A stretch of DNA of 64,000 nucleotides from Cloeon dipterum (Eukaryota > Arthropoda > Insecta > Ephemeroptera > Baetidae). Both the position numbers and the translations under genes were made by a program. This document shows, piece after piece, positions 12,201 to 27,200 of this stretch. Numbering within the stretch: position 1 is the stretch's first letter; each line of letters starts with the position of its first letter. The stretch spans positions 11,036,001 through 11,100,000 of the forward strand of contig NC_088788.1 of NCBI RefSeq assembly GCF_949628265.1. The letters run 5' to 3'. Below the pieces are notes generated by a model that saw only the letters and a list, made by a program, of their open reading frames with translations, was not told where the DNA came from and did no database searches.

Positions 12201-15200
12201 ACCTAAAAAGGTATTAATTGACCAAAACCAGCTTAGAAATCTCACCAGGTGACAGTAGATTAAATCCCATTACCAAAGCGTGGTTAAAAATTTAAAATCG
12301 CATCATTTTAAGGTTTACTTACTTTGCTAAAATCAGATTTTGCGGAGACTCCATAGATTTTGAACTGAGTTAGGGCATCTCGGCAAGGTTGTTGGCACTT
12401 TTCAATCCTGCTCTTCAGCTTCTCTTTGATTTCCGTCATACCTGCACAAAAAGAGGTTTAAGGAACAGGACTTACAGATATCAAAACGAAAGACTCACCA
12501 GCATTGAGCTGCAGACCAAAGCGCTGAAGTTCTTGAGATATTTTGCTAATGTCTGAGAGATCACCCTTGATTTTAGTCAGACCTGTAGCGATTGCGGTCA
12601 GATTATTGAGTGCGACCGCTTTTGAGACTTCTGCTAATTTATCCTTGACAATTTGGCCACTAGCTGTGAATAGAAAATTTTGTTTTACAAAACAAGCTTG
12701 AGGTGTTTTAAGGCAGCAAACATACCTTCAAGAATTTCATTTAAGACAGTCTGCAACTCTCTGTAGTTTGTGACAAGTAATGTGTTTACTTCCTAAAATT
12801 TACAAAAATCATTAATATATATCTTTAAGAAATAAATTAAGTGTTAAGTGTTACAACCTAATATGTATTTCAAAAATTAAAATTCATGTCAAATAAAAAA
12901 AGCATAATTTTACCTCTTTGGTGTTTGACATGTAGAGCTCCACATCGCCGAGCCCCGTCCGAGCATTGTCGGGCAACTCATGCACGCCGTCGTCCATGTA
13001 CTGATTGGTGACAAACGCGCACACCACGCCGAACCTGCAAAAGATCGACATCAGAACGGACAGGTGGCAACAAGCGGAAGACTCACAGAATGATAGTAGC
13101 GAACGTGGCGAGGATGATGCCCAGGAAGGCTCGCTTGCAGGGATCGTGTTTCTTATCATAGGCGTGCGACCTGGCTCCGCACTTGCCCGAGCAGCGACAG
13201 CAACAGAAGAGGAAGCCGGCGCAGGGCATCACCACGCCGAAAAGCAGGGTGCCCATCGCCAGCATCAACGGACCGGCGTAGTGGAGCACCACCTTGTGCC
13301 AGTCAGTCACAAGTTTGGACTGGATTTCGTCCACGTCCAAGCGGCCCTGCTTCACGGTTAAGAAACCTGCAACAGACAAATTCCGGATTTAAATTTGTTA
13401 AAATTTGGGAGACAAATTTACTAGAAATAAAATACTGAGCGACATCGAGGCAATTTCTTGTCTCTTTTTAATTGGTTTTAGTTTCATCGCTGGAGTATTG
13501 TTCGAACAGATCGATAAGCTGGACGAAATTTGAGGCAGCGATTAATTGTTGCGTGCTCGTCGGTCATATGGCCGGAAACTGGCAATTTGCGAGCCGCTAC
13601 GCTGCGTCCTTATCAGTGCGTTTTTTACACCGGAAAATCAATTTTTAGTTTCTGCGTGCGGGGGTTTTCTGTAGTGCTACTTTGAACCACTTTGGTTTAA
13701 TATAAACCACAAAACCCGATCTGCTTGTTTGCATCCTGTTTGCATTGACGCCAATGGGTAATTCCCAGAAGTGCAACTAACAATACATGATGCGGAGTGC
13801 AGATACTACGTAATTAATTTGGCTAGTAAGCAACTTCAAAAATGCATCTCTATTTTTCAGAATCTTGTACATTGCTGAGCGATAGAAAAAAAATCTGATC
13901 TCTTCCCTTCCATGCAGTGCCATAAGGAAAGTAGGCCAATACCGTCTTACAAAGACACTCGTTGTTGTCAAGTTAAGAATGCAATTTAAAAGTTAGCTTG
14001 AAACCGTGGCAAATTTTCCTAAATTCTAGAACAAAACAAGAACTAAATTTGCGCAAGTAATGAAAAAGCATATTTTTTAAATCATTTCTAGAAATTCATA
14101 ATAAAGGAGTAAATTATTTAAATCAAATACATAAAATAAATTGGTGATGATGGAATCTGGAAAATATTGTTCGTTAAAAGCATTTTATTTTTCCTGTTAG
14201 CGTTCCGTGTGCATTTGACGCGCACAAAAATGACCACTGTCGAGTGTGACTCACTCGCTCGCTCGCCGTAGCGGTTCTGAAAATCTAACTGTTATATCAG
14301 CACGGCGGGACTGACGGATGCGAGAAAAGGAAAGCCTAATTGGACACACATTTTCTGACAGAACGTAAGAAAATCGTGAAAGACGTCGGCTCATCAGCAA
14401 AGCTTATTAAACGAAGGGCAAATTTAACGCTTGGTTTATCACGTACGTTGTTAGAAAAAAAGAGAGCATCATCTCAGTTACTATGGACCGAGGCAGAAGA
14501 GTGTTTCAAAGCGTGAGGGAGCCAAGTTGTAAAATCGGCAGAAGAGATGGCACGCCAGCTGAGGCATTACTTGTGTTTGTGACACCTGACAAATGCAGAC
14601 ACCGCAGCAGGAAGGAGCAGCGAGTAATGAATACGAACACAAGATGTGGTTTAAGTTTAGAGGAACGGCAGCCCACTGCGGTTTGAGAGTGTTTCCCCAT
14701 TTTTGGAGGTAAAGTGTGGTTTCAGTTCGGAAACAAGAAATGTGCCATGCATAGAGACAAAAATTTAGATAACAAATTTATTTGTAGTAAAAATTTTAAC
14801 GAAATCGAAATTATTTTAAAAGCATAGCTTCCCATTTTTGCATTCACTTTTCATAAATATTATAATATTTCACAGATGGAAACCCAATCAAAAAATGCTT
14901 CAAAAGATTTTTTACCTTCCCACGTTATCAGCCAAAAAAAACTACAATTAGCTAAAACACATTAAATTTTCACTTCCCCTTTTTAGTAGATTAGACTGAC
15001 AAGAGATAACTGTAACTAGACACTTTTTCCTTTCCATAGCGACGCAAATTGCACGAGACTATTTTTCGAACTGCTCGAGTGAATCACGTTGCACAGAAAA
15101 ATAAATTGTGCCGTTTCACCGTTTGCCATACAAACTTTTATTCTACGAGAGAGCTAAAAATAACTTCGTCGACGCGTCTATATGGGCGGATAAATTTTCT

Positions 15201-18200
15201 GAATTACAGCGAAAAGCTCACTCGGCAGACGACGCGAGAAAAGGATCGTTTCTGCCTCTTGGTCACGCACGAACCCTAATCGATAGGAGAGCAAGAGCCG
15301 GCGAACCTGCGAGCGCACCACTTGCCGTGCACTCGGCGTGGTGAAACGACACCGCAAACCCTTTCCCTGTCATTCATCGCACTCGATGGGAACGGCGGCA
15401 AAAGCGGCAAGTGAGAAAGAACCTTTCGTACGTTGAGCAAGTGAATTGGTAGTCGTTACAATTATCATACGATTCATACCCAAAAGTTTTGGTTTCAGTT
15501 GGCGGTTATTATTGGCTAAGAAGGAACCATTCAACTAGTCATACAAAAATTGTATTTAGTTGTATTTTCAGTACTGTGAATGCATTTGCCAGTAGAATAT
15601 TTAGGAATGAAAACAGTACAAAAATTGGGTTACTTTAATTTTATTAACTTTGTCTACAGTCAAACCGCCACTAGGTAATAAATCCCATAAAACGATTAAA
15701 CCTTCAAGATTGGGTTTTTAATGGTTCAAGTTCAATAAAAAAGTTCGTTTGTAAATACTTCTTGAAAATAGAGCACTAGAGATAACATTTAATAGATCTT
15801 CGGTGTACTATGAATCAAAATTACATATTTAGGTGTTTCCTGAAGGGTTTTGTGTCCCTATTTCATTGCACTGCGATTCTATACAACACCACCGTCCTTA
15901 GTCACAGGCGGGCCAGATTCTAATGAATAATCCAGCACTAGACGAATTAATCTGATTTTCCCGCAGGCGCAGCCAAGCGAGACGAGAGAGCAGTCGGGAG
16001 AAGAAAGGGTTGAAATGCCGCATGGGCCACGTGACCTGGTTTGGTGAATGCGGGTATCTCATTGCGGCAGATAAAGTTACATTCACCCCCAGGCCGGAAA
16101 TGGTACCGCGTGAGAGGAGCAGACTGCACGCGTAGGTAGCCAGGCTGCATTCACTTTAGTCGAACTGAGGCGCGACACACTGAGGAGCGTGTTGTGCGGC
16201 CGCAGATGCTGCGAGCGAGAGGGAAAGTCACCCACCGCGCCGGCTGCTGCGGGGTGGCATTCCTCTGTCATTGCTCCGACAAGTTAAAGATGCTGAGAGC
16301 ATGTCGAGGCTTTCAAGTTTGCGGATATGTTGTTCCGTGGCCAGAGTCAAGACTGACTTGACATGGAAACATTGAAGCGCAACTCGGCGGCACGATGTGA
16401 AAACTTCCAAATATTTGCGTGGGAGTGATGGAAACATTCTGTAGGTCTATCTTATTTCAAATTTCGTGGCACTATTACATGGCTCAGATTATTTTTCTTG
16501 TGAATGTCACAGATTTTAAATCCAAATATCATACAGAAGTGCGTAGCAATATTTGAAGAGGGTCTTACAAGATAAAAGAAAAAACTTTTTACAGCTAACT
16601 AAAATAGAATAAATGTCATGCTTTTCAAACAGTGACTGGATATCACATGCGACCACGTTCTTAAAAAAAGTGATGCGGCTCTTCCTAATGCTATAGTGCT
16701 GACATTTCCATTTGAGTTTTATATAACGACCCCTCAAGCTTGAGGTTAGGGATGAAGCTAAATCCGATTACGGTCGCGACGGCCAACGAACTCTTTTTAT
16801 TGCTGAAGCCGCAGAAAAACTCACACGCACATGTATGTACGCTAAATTGACGCGGACAAAATAAGCTGGGTGTGAGATTTGCAGGCATCGTTGCAGATGG
16901 CACCCAGATGACACTGAGAGTTGGGGGTCTTTAAGCATGAGCAGGCATGCGTGATTTTCATTGAGTGGAACCTTGTGCATCATTCAATGGTTGAGCTCAA
17001 ATTACTCTTCACGGCAGGAAAAAAATCGAGAAATAATTCCTTTCAAGGTATAGGACTCTGGTGATTGCTTTCGATATTTTCCTTTCACTATATATAGCGA
17101 GAAATTTGGAGCTTTTGGGGAGAGTGCACGTCCTTTGATGATTGAAGCTTCTAAGAGCATCGATCAACGAAAGTGGAAATCATTCGGATAACAATAACCT
17201 TTCACATTTTCTCTTACATTTTGTTTTATCCTTGAAACTAGACAGGTTTAAAATTGAAAACAATGCTTGCTTTTTCATGTTTATCACGGGTCACGCAAAA
17301 TATAATTCAGATTACAAATTTGAATGATAATTACAAGTTGTTATCAGTATTTAATTTTCAAATCTGGAAATTTGACAGGATAAGCCTCGACTGGTGTAAA
17401 ACAGTTTGCACGATTGTAGAGGTTGCCAACGATTTATCTTCCTTTTTAACGTTACGTGAGAGTTTTAATATTTTTTTTTTTAATTTCCATAAGAATGGAG
17501 CCTGATGGATTTTTAACGCTGCTTGACATATTCAAGTCCCAATTAAATGCAGATTTTATAAATCATTACAGCTCTGGTAAAGATTTTTGGATAGAAACGA
17601 TTCTTGTTGTAGAAGCTAAAGTCTATATCGAAATGGAGAACTAGAATGAGGCTGACCAAGGCGGTCTGAGTCAACCGCGGGCCACAAGGGTGTAGCCAGT
17701 CTAGGCCTATTGAGAGGCGCAGAAACTTATAATACCGCAACTTATACACTCACGCGGGCATTCAGTTCTATAAATTCTCTGCTAATGAAAAGGTAATCAA
17801 ATGTCAGGGTTTCAAATGAAGGCCAATTTCACAAACTCGGATACAATTGCTGTGGCAACCAGCTGAGAATGAATGAAACCATAGTCTCGTTCCGGAGCGA
17901 CGCCGAGCGAATCAAAGCGTAAAACAATAACAAAAATAAAATACGCTTTTTTTCTTTCAGATCCGGCCGCGTCGCTCGTTCGTCTTTTTCCCCTTTTCCC
18001 ACAGACCTGAGACAATGCCTTTCTTTGGCCAGGTCATTCGCCGACTCCGTTTATATCACCTTCCACGAACAGCCATTCTTCCTGCTCTTGTGTGGAGAAG
18101 AAAGCCGTCGCTCCGTATGTGGGCAAAAATGACAAATTGCGCGTCTCATCGCAAACCAGCTGGACGGGAAGACTCGCAGCAGCTGCGCGTAATCATATTC

Positions 18201-21200
18201 CCGTTTCCGAATCGCCACCCCACCAGCTGCTTATCTTATCACACTATTTATTTCCGCATAATGCTGTTGGCCCAGCCGGCGCTCATCTGCACGCCAAGTG
18301 CTTTTTTTGCAAGCTTAATTAGCGCCGGCGGTGAATTGCACGTGCTTGTTTATAATCAGATAGAGAGACACGCTTGCTTAACAAAAGCGAGCTAATTTTG
18401 CCGTCACCTGACAATTAACAGTTTCGCAAATTATATGCTAAAACTGCCGAATATTATCAGATGGGGATGGTAACTAATTGTAGGCTTGAAGTAAAGAAGA
18501 ACCTGCAGTGAAGGTTAAATAGATTTGTCTCTTGGATTTAAAAGAGTTAAACGAATTAGTCTGCCGTTTCGACTAAAGCTGATTAAGTTGTGGTGGCCAG
18601 CAAAACCCATTGCCGAAGCCGCAGAAAGATGCACGCACGTGTACTCTTAAATTGACACGCAAATATGTGTTTGTTGGTAGCGAAAACTCGGGAGGAACAT
18701 AAATGGCACACATGAGTGAGCACCACTAGGATGCTGCTTCGACGCTTTATGGGTCAATATAATTTATCAATTTATATCCGTAATGAGAAGAACACTGGTA
18801 CGGTGTTCAAGATGGATTCAGTGGATAGATCATAACAGGAAAATCGTGAGTTAAAAGAAATCAGTACAATTTTAGGCAACACATTTTTCAATACCTTTCT
18901 TTGAAAAAGAATATGGTTTAACTCTAAAAAAAGATGGCACAAAATTTACTATAAACTAGTGTTCATTAGAAACCCAAATTTATCCAGAGCGTGTGATTTT
19001 TTTAAGTTTTACTAGAAAAAATCTGTCCAGTAAAGCAATAGATCAAACGCCAGCAAGGGCAAGTGCTATAAACAGACCGAAACTGCCAGAGAAGAAAGAA
19101 ACGCAGGACAGACATAATGGGTTCACCCATAACTTTTACGACTCCATGGCATACCAGAAATTATAATATCTCAGCCAGAATCCACAATTCCTCCACGAAT
19201 CACGCGTCGTCCTCGCCAGGAATACATATCGTCCACCGTGCTGCATAAATTGCGGCAATTTGAATAAATCCACGACACGAAAAAATCTCCATATCGTTGC
19301 CTTAACTGCTCACACGCGCCCTTTTCCGAAAATAGTCTGCCTCCGCTCTTTATTGCCGAGGAAATCGACATTCAGGGAGGACTTGAAAAGCAGCTCGTTG
19401 TTTGCCTTTCGCCGTCATGACCAATTCAACAATAATACTGACGCAGCCTGACCCCAGGCAGCAGGCAGCTCATTCGTGTGCTTGCTCCACATTCGACGGC
19501 TCGGCTGGCTCTTGGCAACGGCGGTGCAGCCAGCCAGCTCTATCACCGCCTGCCTGCCCATAATGTATCCTCTTTGCTTTGCTTTGTCGGGCCTGCTGTT
19601 TTTTGTTTCAACTGCAGCGTGGTGCTCGCCCGCCTGCCCGCTTTTCTGACGCCACGAGCAGGAGGAAGAGCAAGAGCTAGCTGCATTGGCACGTCGATAA
19701 TCAACTGCTGCCGCTTCGCGGATTTTCAATTGAGCACTATATTAGCCGATAATGCTCTCCGCTCTCAATGTGAAAGTGGAAAGGGCGCTTCTGATAATAA
19801 AGTCACGACTTTTTGTCTGGTGCTGGAGAAATGAATGATTAACAAATAAACGTTTGGCTGGCAATAAAAATTTGTTTTTTCGCTGTGTCATAGCAAGGTC
19901 GAAACCTGTTTGAATATTTTGAATTTTTCCGACGGCACCGTCACCATTATTTTATTTCGTTTTGTCTGTATCGACATGAGTTATTTTCAAAACAACTAAG
20001 CCTTTCGAATGTCATGTCAGAGAGTAAGTGCGTCAACCAAAATGCGACCCCTTTAGCGCGAGATCAATAACTCGGAAGTCGGTGCGAAAACGGTGTCACT
20101 CCGCAGAATAATAAAGCCGCAGCAGTGCGCCGAGATTCGAGTCGTGCTGGGAAAAGATGCTGTGGAGCAGTAAAACACAATCGTCAGATAGCCTCGCCCG
20201 AAACAAATCACCGGCAAACTCGCGCCATAAAAGGGTAATAATATACATCCGCACGCAGCAAATTGCTTCGTCGATTTTTTTAGAAAAAAATCACAGTTAA
20301 ACGACCAACCTCTTGCACGTGACTTGTCAGAGTGAGGCTTTAGGCAGAGCCAAATAAAATTACGAAGCAAAGTCGTGAATTCAACACGCGTTGAGCAAAA
20401 AATTGAAATGGTGGGATGTCTAAAAATCAATTTTATCGTGCTTACGAGTTAAAATTTGCAGTCTATTGACACCGCTGCTTGCAAAGTTCAACAGTTGCGG
20501 GAAACCTTACGTTGCGTTACTTCGGCAAAATAAGTACTGCGAGTAGCTGGAGAAACACTGGCGGCATTTCTCACTCTTTCCCAGTGCTTATTATAAGGTC
20601 ACCGCTTTTCTTATTGCATACGGCCCGACCGACATTCCGAGAGCAACGTGACCGACAAGCAGCGCACAAGACACGTCTTATATCATGTGCACCCCAGGAG
20701 CCTGCTTCGAGATGGTATATATAAAGCGAGCCTATACGATAAATTTGTTAACTCATTCAATTATCCGACACCCGCAGGCCCTTGCATTAAATTACTGGCT
20801 CCTGAGTGGAAATCGAAAGATGTTAAAACCGTGCATGACTGCAACGTCTTAGCAGGTGTATCAAATCAACTTGAATTCAGGCGTAAAAATAACGTTGAAT
20901 TAATTTGTGTCGGGGTATTTATCAAACAAAATTGGTTCAATACGACTTGTAGTAGGTTCTCGGGTATATTAACCAGAAGTGTCGGACTCCATATATCTTG
21001 TATTTTATTGACTTAGATAATAACATATGTTTTGAAAATTATTGTGTGACCACTTAAGCCCATTAACCAAAGTACTTGTGAGTTAGATAAAATCTGTTCT
21101 TTAATATTTCCTTAGCAAAAATTCATGTAAAGTTTAAACATTTTTTCATACATAAAATCAGCGGGAGAGAATGAAGCGTGTGATTTAATAAAATATTAGA

Positions 21201-24200
21201 AATAACCAAAAGTACAAAAATCACCCCAACCTATTGAAGCTAATATCTTGCCTTCTGTTAGCTCAAATTCAATCAAACAAACACAATTAAACTCAGGATC
21301 ATAAGTTCTAGCGAATGCAGCAATAAAAAATCGGCAAACTATTTTTTCTCATTTAAATAATTAAATTTATTAATGTCTTAATTTGATATTCACATTGCAA
21401 AATATACCAAGGGAAAGAAGTGAATTTTCTCTATTTTTTAAGTTTTTTCAAGATTAGTCAACGTTCGTCAAATTTGAATTAAAAATATTTAATCAACAAA
21501 ATATAACGCGCGCGACAGCAAAAATGCCCAGAGCCTGGAAAGATAATTTTATTCGAAAAGTGGCTGAGCAGGTGAGCGAGCGAGCGGCCTATTGTCTCTT
21601 TTTGAAAGCCTCGCTTCGACCCTCCCCTTCTCATTCAACCCTGGCCCAACACATGTGTGCTCTGCCTCAATTTTTCACGGTCAGCTCCCTGATAAATAAA
21701 CAGGCGATTTCTCCTGAACGACAACGGCACCCCCTAGATTTTTTTCAGATAACTTTTAACTCCAATAAATACAAGGGAAGACTGGAACTTATGCAGCAGT
21801 TAACCCCAAAATGCAGCTCTGGTTGCATAAGTTAAATTCTATTTGTTGCACCCCAGTTAACGAATCGAAAAAAGGAAATCAAAAGAAAAAATTTTGAAAT
21901 TTGAAAATTGTAAAAAACAGTCCTGAGGGCATCGGGCATGTTAACTGAATAAATTTTAAAGTGAGAAACCAAAAAATTTGAAAATAATTTCAATATGAGC
22001 AGGAAAGAATAGGACTTAACAAAGATTTGATTTTAGTTCACACGAACCTCTTTTTTGTCTGATAATTGCTCTCGAAATCTAATTTAAAAATCGAGCATGT
22101 TCGTTGGCGGCGAGCAAAATCGTTTTTGACGGACCGATAAATTGGTTCTGTGTAGACTCGAGCAGTCCGAGACAGAGGCATAAAGTTCATGAAGCGGATC
22201 ATATGATCCGAAACCTCGCGTCGCCCGCTCCTAATCCCAAGTTACGGACTGAATGCTCGTCCGAACCCCATATTTTGGTCCTAAAGTGGTCCGACCCCTC
22301 TGGCACTTTTCGGACGGCTTTGGTCCGATAGAACTGAATTTTTTCGGCAGGGAAACGCGCCTTCAGTTTAGGACGGTATAAGTAGGACTGGCGGATAATA
22401 AGCTCCTCCTCCAATGATGTCAAAGCGCCGTTAAGCTGGCAGTCAGTGTAACGTCATTGGAGGAGGAGCTTATAATCTCCTCTATAAATATGTCGGTGTC
22501 CACCAGTCCTACTTAGAATTATCCGTATCTTCAGGACAGCCAATCAAAAGCACTCTATGAGATCAAACATATGGTTTGGAAGAAGCATCAGATCTAGCTG
22601 ACGCTGCCACGGAATTTGACCTTTTCGACTAGATTAGACGTGAGTTTGCATTAATTTTAGGCTTTGGTGCATCCGCGAAACAATTTTTGAACATGTGTCG
22701 TGCTAATTTAGCAAAGATTCGTAATAGTTAAGCTCCGTTCAGATCGTTGAAACTTTAATTGGACTAAAACCTCGTCAGTATCGGAACGAATATTTTTTAT
22801 TCTTTTCATTAATTAAGATGCATTTCAAGTTTTTCACGTTAATCATTTTGAAAATTAAACAAATTTTTAACTAACATTTACTTTAGTTGCAGACAAATTG
22901 GAAATGGACCAACCAGGTGAGAAATTCTCAATATATTTATTCTAAATTGAAGTAATAGTTCAAATAATGTCACTGCTTAGTTTCGGTTATGCAGTAGAAA
23001 CATGAAGAAACCATTGGAATTTTTCACCTCCAAAATTCGTCCTCGAAAATGTAGGTTTTTTAGAATTTTTAATTTTCTCTTTTGCCTGAAGGTACTCCGG
23101 TTAAACGTCCATCCAAAAGAAGTTTCCCTGACATGACTGAGTTTCATGCAAGACTAGAAATGCAAATGGCACTAAATGGAGTAACCGTAGATGGTGTTTC
23201 GCCAAAGAGACTAAAGGTGGACCTAGATCTGGAGGGATTACCCATTAATCCTATCTATCGTAAAAGTATTACTTTATTACATTATATTATTACGTTTTAA
23301 AAGAGCACTTTTAGTTGCTTTGGAGAAGTTCCCATGCCCTTACTGCTTCATTTTGCCACCAGAGGGCATGGAGAAGCATTTGAAGCAGTATCACAAGGTC
23401 GAAAAAGTACTAAAGTGCAACCGGATTGGATGTGGAGCCATCTACTTCACAACTGAATCAGAAAAGATGCGTCATGACACCAAATTTCACTTATAGTTTG
23501 AGTTTTTTTTAACATTTCTTTTCAATCGAGGAAAGAAATATGGAAGATTTAAAAGCATCATCTACGATACTCATCGATAGAAATTAAATTAGCCGCTGCA
23601 AACATTTTCAATCACCCTCAGCTAGAATTAACCTAGAAATTAGGAATATATCCTGTTAATTGATTTATTCAGAAATAAAGTTAAGATGCAACTCCGGAAG
23701 GTTTTTTAGTAAGAAAACCGAGGATTTTATCAAGTCTCATTAGCAATTTTAAGTAATGAAATAAATCTGTCTTTCTATACACTATTTCCAATTGTTTTCA
23801 TTCCCGAAAAGAGTTGTAAATCTATAAAATGAATCGTTTCTGAGGGAATATTAAAAAATGTATGTCGACCAGCGGGGCCCAGGTGTGCGATAAAATTGGT
23901 TACTATTGCGCAGATGCAAGATGGCGTCTGAATGTGGGTATGAAAAGCTCTCTTTGGATTCGTAAACGCAAGATCTTTTTTTGAATAAAACCTGTATTCC
24001 ATAAAAGCCAATTTGTGTTTTGGTTTACGGTCAGACACAGCGAAATTGAAGCACAACAAATCATGCACAAATAAGGAATGTTGGATTCGAGAGGCCCGAT
24101 TATTCCAAAGAGTCACGCAAAAAGCAGGCGGATGCACGCAACCAGCTTTCGATTTGCATTTTCGTTGCGGAGTACGGCATGCGTGTGTTGCAAGGCGGCA

Positions 24201-27200
24201 TAGGCGGGCATATAATCACTGCACATCCCACCCGTTCCCGTTATGCAGTGATGCATCAGGAATGGAGAACGATCTCTGACTCTACTACGGGATGCATGTG
24301 AAAAAACATTCGCACTTCTGAATAAAATTACAAACAAACGGCTGGCGATAGACAAAGAGGCCTTTCGTGCGCGCCACCAGCTTCCTTCCTCGAATTTCTT
24401 ATCAAGCACCGGCTCCGCGATAGATACACACACTTCCTTTGCATGATTCGGATTTCCATCACGTCTGCCGATGAACCCAGCAAAAGCTGTTGCTACGCCG
24501 AAATGAGCAATTTGAAGTCGCTGTGGGGAATAATAATAGTTTTTAGCCGCCTCGTTGTACAATCTTTCCCAGGCAAGCGCACGAGGAATCAAATACCTAG
24601 GCATCAGCGTGAATGAATAAACTGTTTTATCAATAAAATCGAGCGACGTTTCGTTTTAGTCTGGCGTTCGTTTCAAAGACCAGACACAAAGGAAAAGAAC
24701 GCCGCCGCTTTTAGCCTACGTTCATTAAACGTTTTCAGCTTAGTCAGCTATTTTATTATAAAAGTGCAGGCACAAAGGGTCGGTGGAATTTTATTATCGC
24801 TCGTTGGCCAAGTCAGAAAACTTATCTCTGCACGGCATAACCTTTTAAAAAGTTTAAATAACATAAAAGTTTCAAGGAAAAGAAAACACTGCGCGTGATA
24901 ATGATAATATAATTGGGATTCCATTCAGTGCACAAGACCACACGCTCAATGGTTTTCCTGCTTTGCTTGACTGACTTAATAAACATATATATAAATTAAT
25001 ATACCTATTAAAAATGATAAAAAAAACTCTGCGCAGCCTTTAAATTCGCGCCTAATTCGATAATGGTCTATAGAGATCGAAATTTGCAACATTTTTTTTT
25101 GTATTTTAATTAAAATTTTCCAATTTATGCGTGTCTGCCGTGACCTCCAGCCCCTATTTGCGCCTAATTTAGGTATATTTCGGCCTCTATTTAGGTGCGA
25201 ATTGTGCCACCCTTAAAAATAAAATGAATTTAACTACCCTCATTGATCCATTTTATTTTTTCCTTGATTTTTGATTAGCTAGAAGGATAAATTTTACAAC
25301 TAGTCATCGTACAGAAACACTAGAATCGAGACCCACTGCACAACACGGGAACTCCCCCTATTTGTTCGGCTGCCGAATACGGCAAGTGGCATTGTAAAGC
25401 CGCTCTCGAGCCAACAGCTAATGCAAATAATCGTCCCGCGTGCTCAACACGCATACAACACTAATCGGGCGGCACTCATCGTGATTAGCGGACAGCATCA
25501 GGTAGTTGTTGTTGCTAGACTGCAGTGTAAGAAGGCTTGCGTCACCGTGGACGCAGATTGATCGGCCCGTCGGCTGCGTCGGGTACCCCTTTCACCTCGT
25601 ACCAAGGTGCAGGTGGGCGGACGGGTCTTGGGCGGTCGGCATCGTCATTAATAAAACTCTTATTGTGGACGCATATTGATTACAGTGCGGCTATTTCGGC
25701 GCGCCCCCGCCCCTTTCAGAGCTATTTCCAGCCCTTTTACTCTCAAGTGAGCATCGCTCGTGATAATGATCGAGTGAGCGGGCGTGAATTGGGTCATAAT
25801 TTGCATCCGACACAATGAGCCCTCTGATTTTCGCTGGCTCATCAATTTTGTCTTCCTATAGGGTGGTCAGATAAAATACACTGCCCTGTCAAAAAGATCA
25901 GATGGGGATATTTTCGGACGAGAAAAATTCTAAAAATAAAACCATATCAATATTGATTTGAAATATTTCACGGATTAGTTTTCCAAAAATAAATTCTCTA
26001 AATAAATGTAATGGAATGTTGGTCATATACTTGGTTCTATTTCTATACTTTTTTTGCTGATCTTTGGCAGAATTTTTAATAGCACAAAGTTACAGTATGC
26101 TGGTCATTCCGATTCAGTTGGCTCTTGAATCTGGTCATCGTATCATGGCCGAGTAAATTGATTCTGCTAGTTAGCCTTTGACACAGCGTCGCGGAAAGAG
26201 ATCTCTCGCAGGAGCTGCTAATGGCTTTAATTTGTTACTTGCGCCAGTCTGCTCGTGCTCGGCGTGAGGGTCGATTGAGTTCGCCATCTCATATGGCTTC
26301 TTTTTATTGTCTTTCCCCTTTAATTGCCGGCTCGGCGAACCAGAGTCATGCACACTGGTCTTATCAGAGGCTCGATCGAGCATTTCACTAAGCAAGTCAG
26401 AGCAAAATATTGTCGGAGTTTATCTTGGCTTGAAAGCTTTTAGGAACCTAGCGTATCCGGTGTAACTGCGTGATTGTTTTTCGTCCACTTCTCATGTCGG
26501 GCAGAACCTGCTATATTATTACGCCAACGCAAGCACACTCTCTGAGGAAAAAAAACTAAATTGGCGCCAATTTCTCCTGAGCTAGCTACCCAGACAAACA
26601 AATGCCTCAGTCCATTTGATTAGCTCCGAGGAAACCTCTTTTTGCACTGCTGCTTTAGCCAATCCCGTCGGGCGTCGAGGGGAATCGAATTTCGTCCGTG
26701 CACTTTTTTCTGCGGGGAGCGAAAAACAGCATCGTCTCGAAAAGTATGGAGCTCCACCGGATAAAAAAAGACTGCTTCTCAGGGCCAGTTTTCAGTTGTC
26801 AGCAGCGTTTCAGAATTTATGTGTAACATATTTCCTTCTAGTTGGCCGGTGAAGCGAAAATAATTGTGTCGCCGCAGCTTAAGTTAAGAAAGGGTCTGCA
26901 CAGTAATTGAACCTTGAGCTGGCGCACAGGCGAGAAGGAATTGCAACGCGCACACGTAATATAATACACAAGTGCTTGAGTCACACAATTTACAGCAATC
27001 ACGCTATTGCTGGATTTAATTAACAATTTTTGGGCTAAGCACGAGCTGGAAGAAACGATTTCCACGTTTGCTTGTGAAATAAATGCACGCAGAGACGAAA
27101 TTTTGGATGCTATCGCAAAATTTACAAAATTTACGAGCACGAGTGAAGTAATAGCCTTGAATTTGGCCAGTTTTTGTTGCAACTAGTGTTTTCACAACTT

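Noticed and set aside
20717..20725. TATATAAAG on plus strand in the prominin intron as a promoter
   Set aside because: No initiator at the right distance and no coding sequence downstream; expected by chance in AT-rich DNA.
24113..24604. 163-codon ATG frame on minus strand in the prominin intron
   Set aside because: Composition looks random, no domain is recognisable, and an overlapping frame on the other strand is similarly long.
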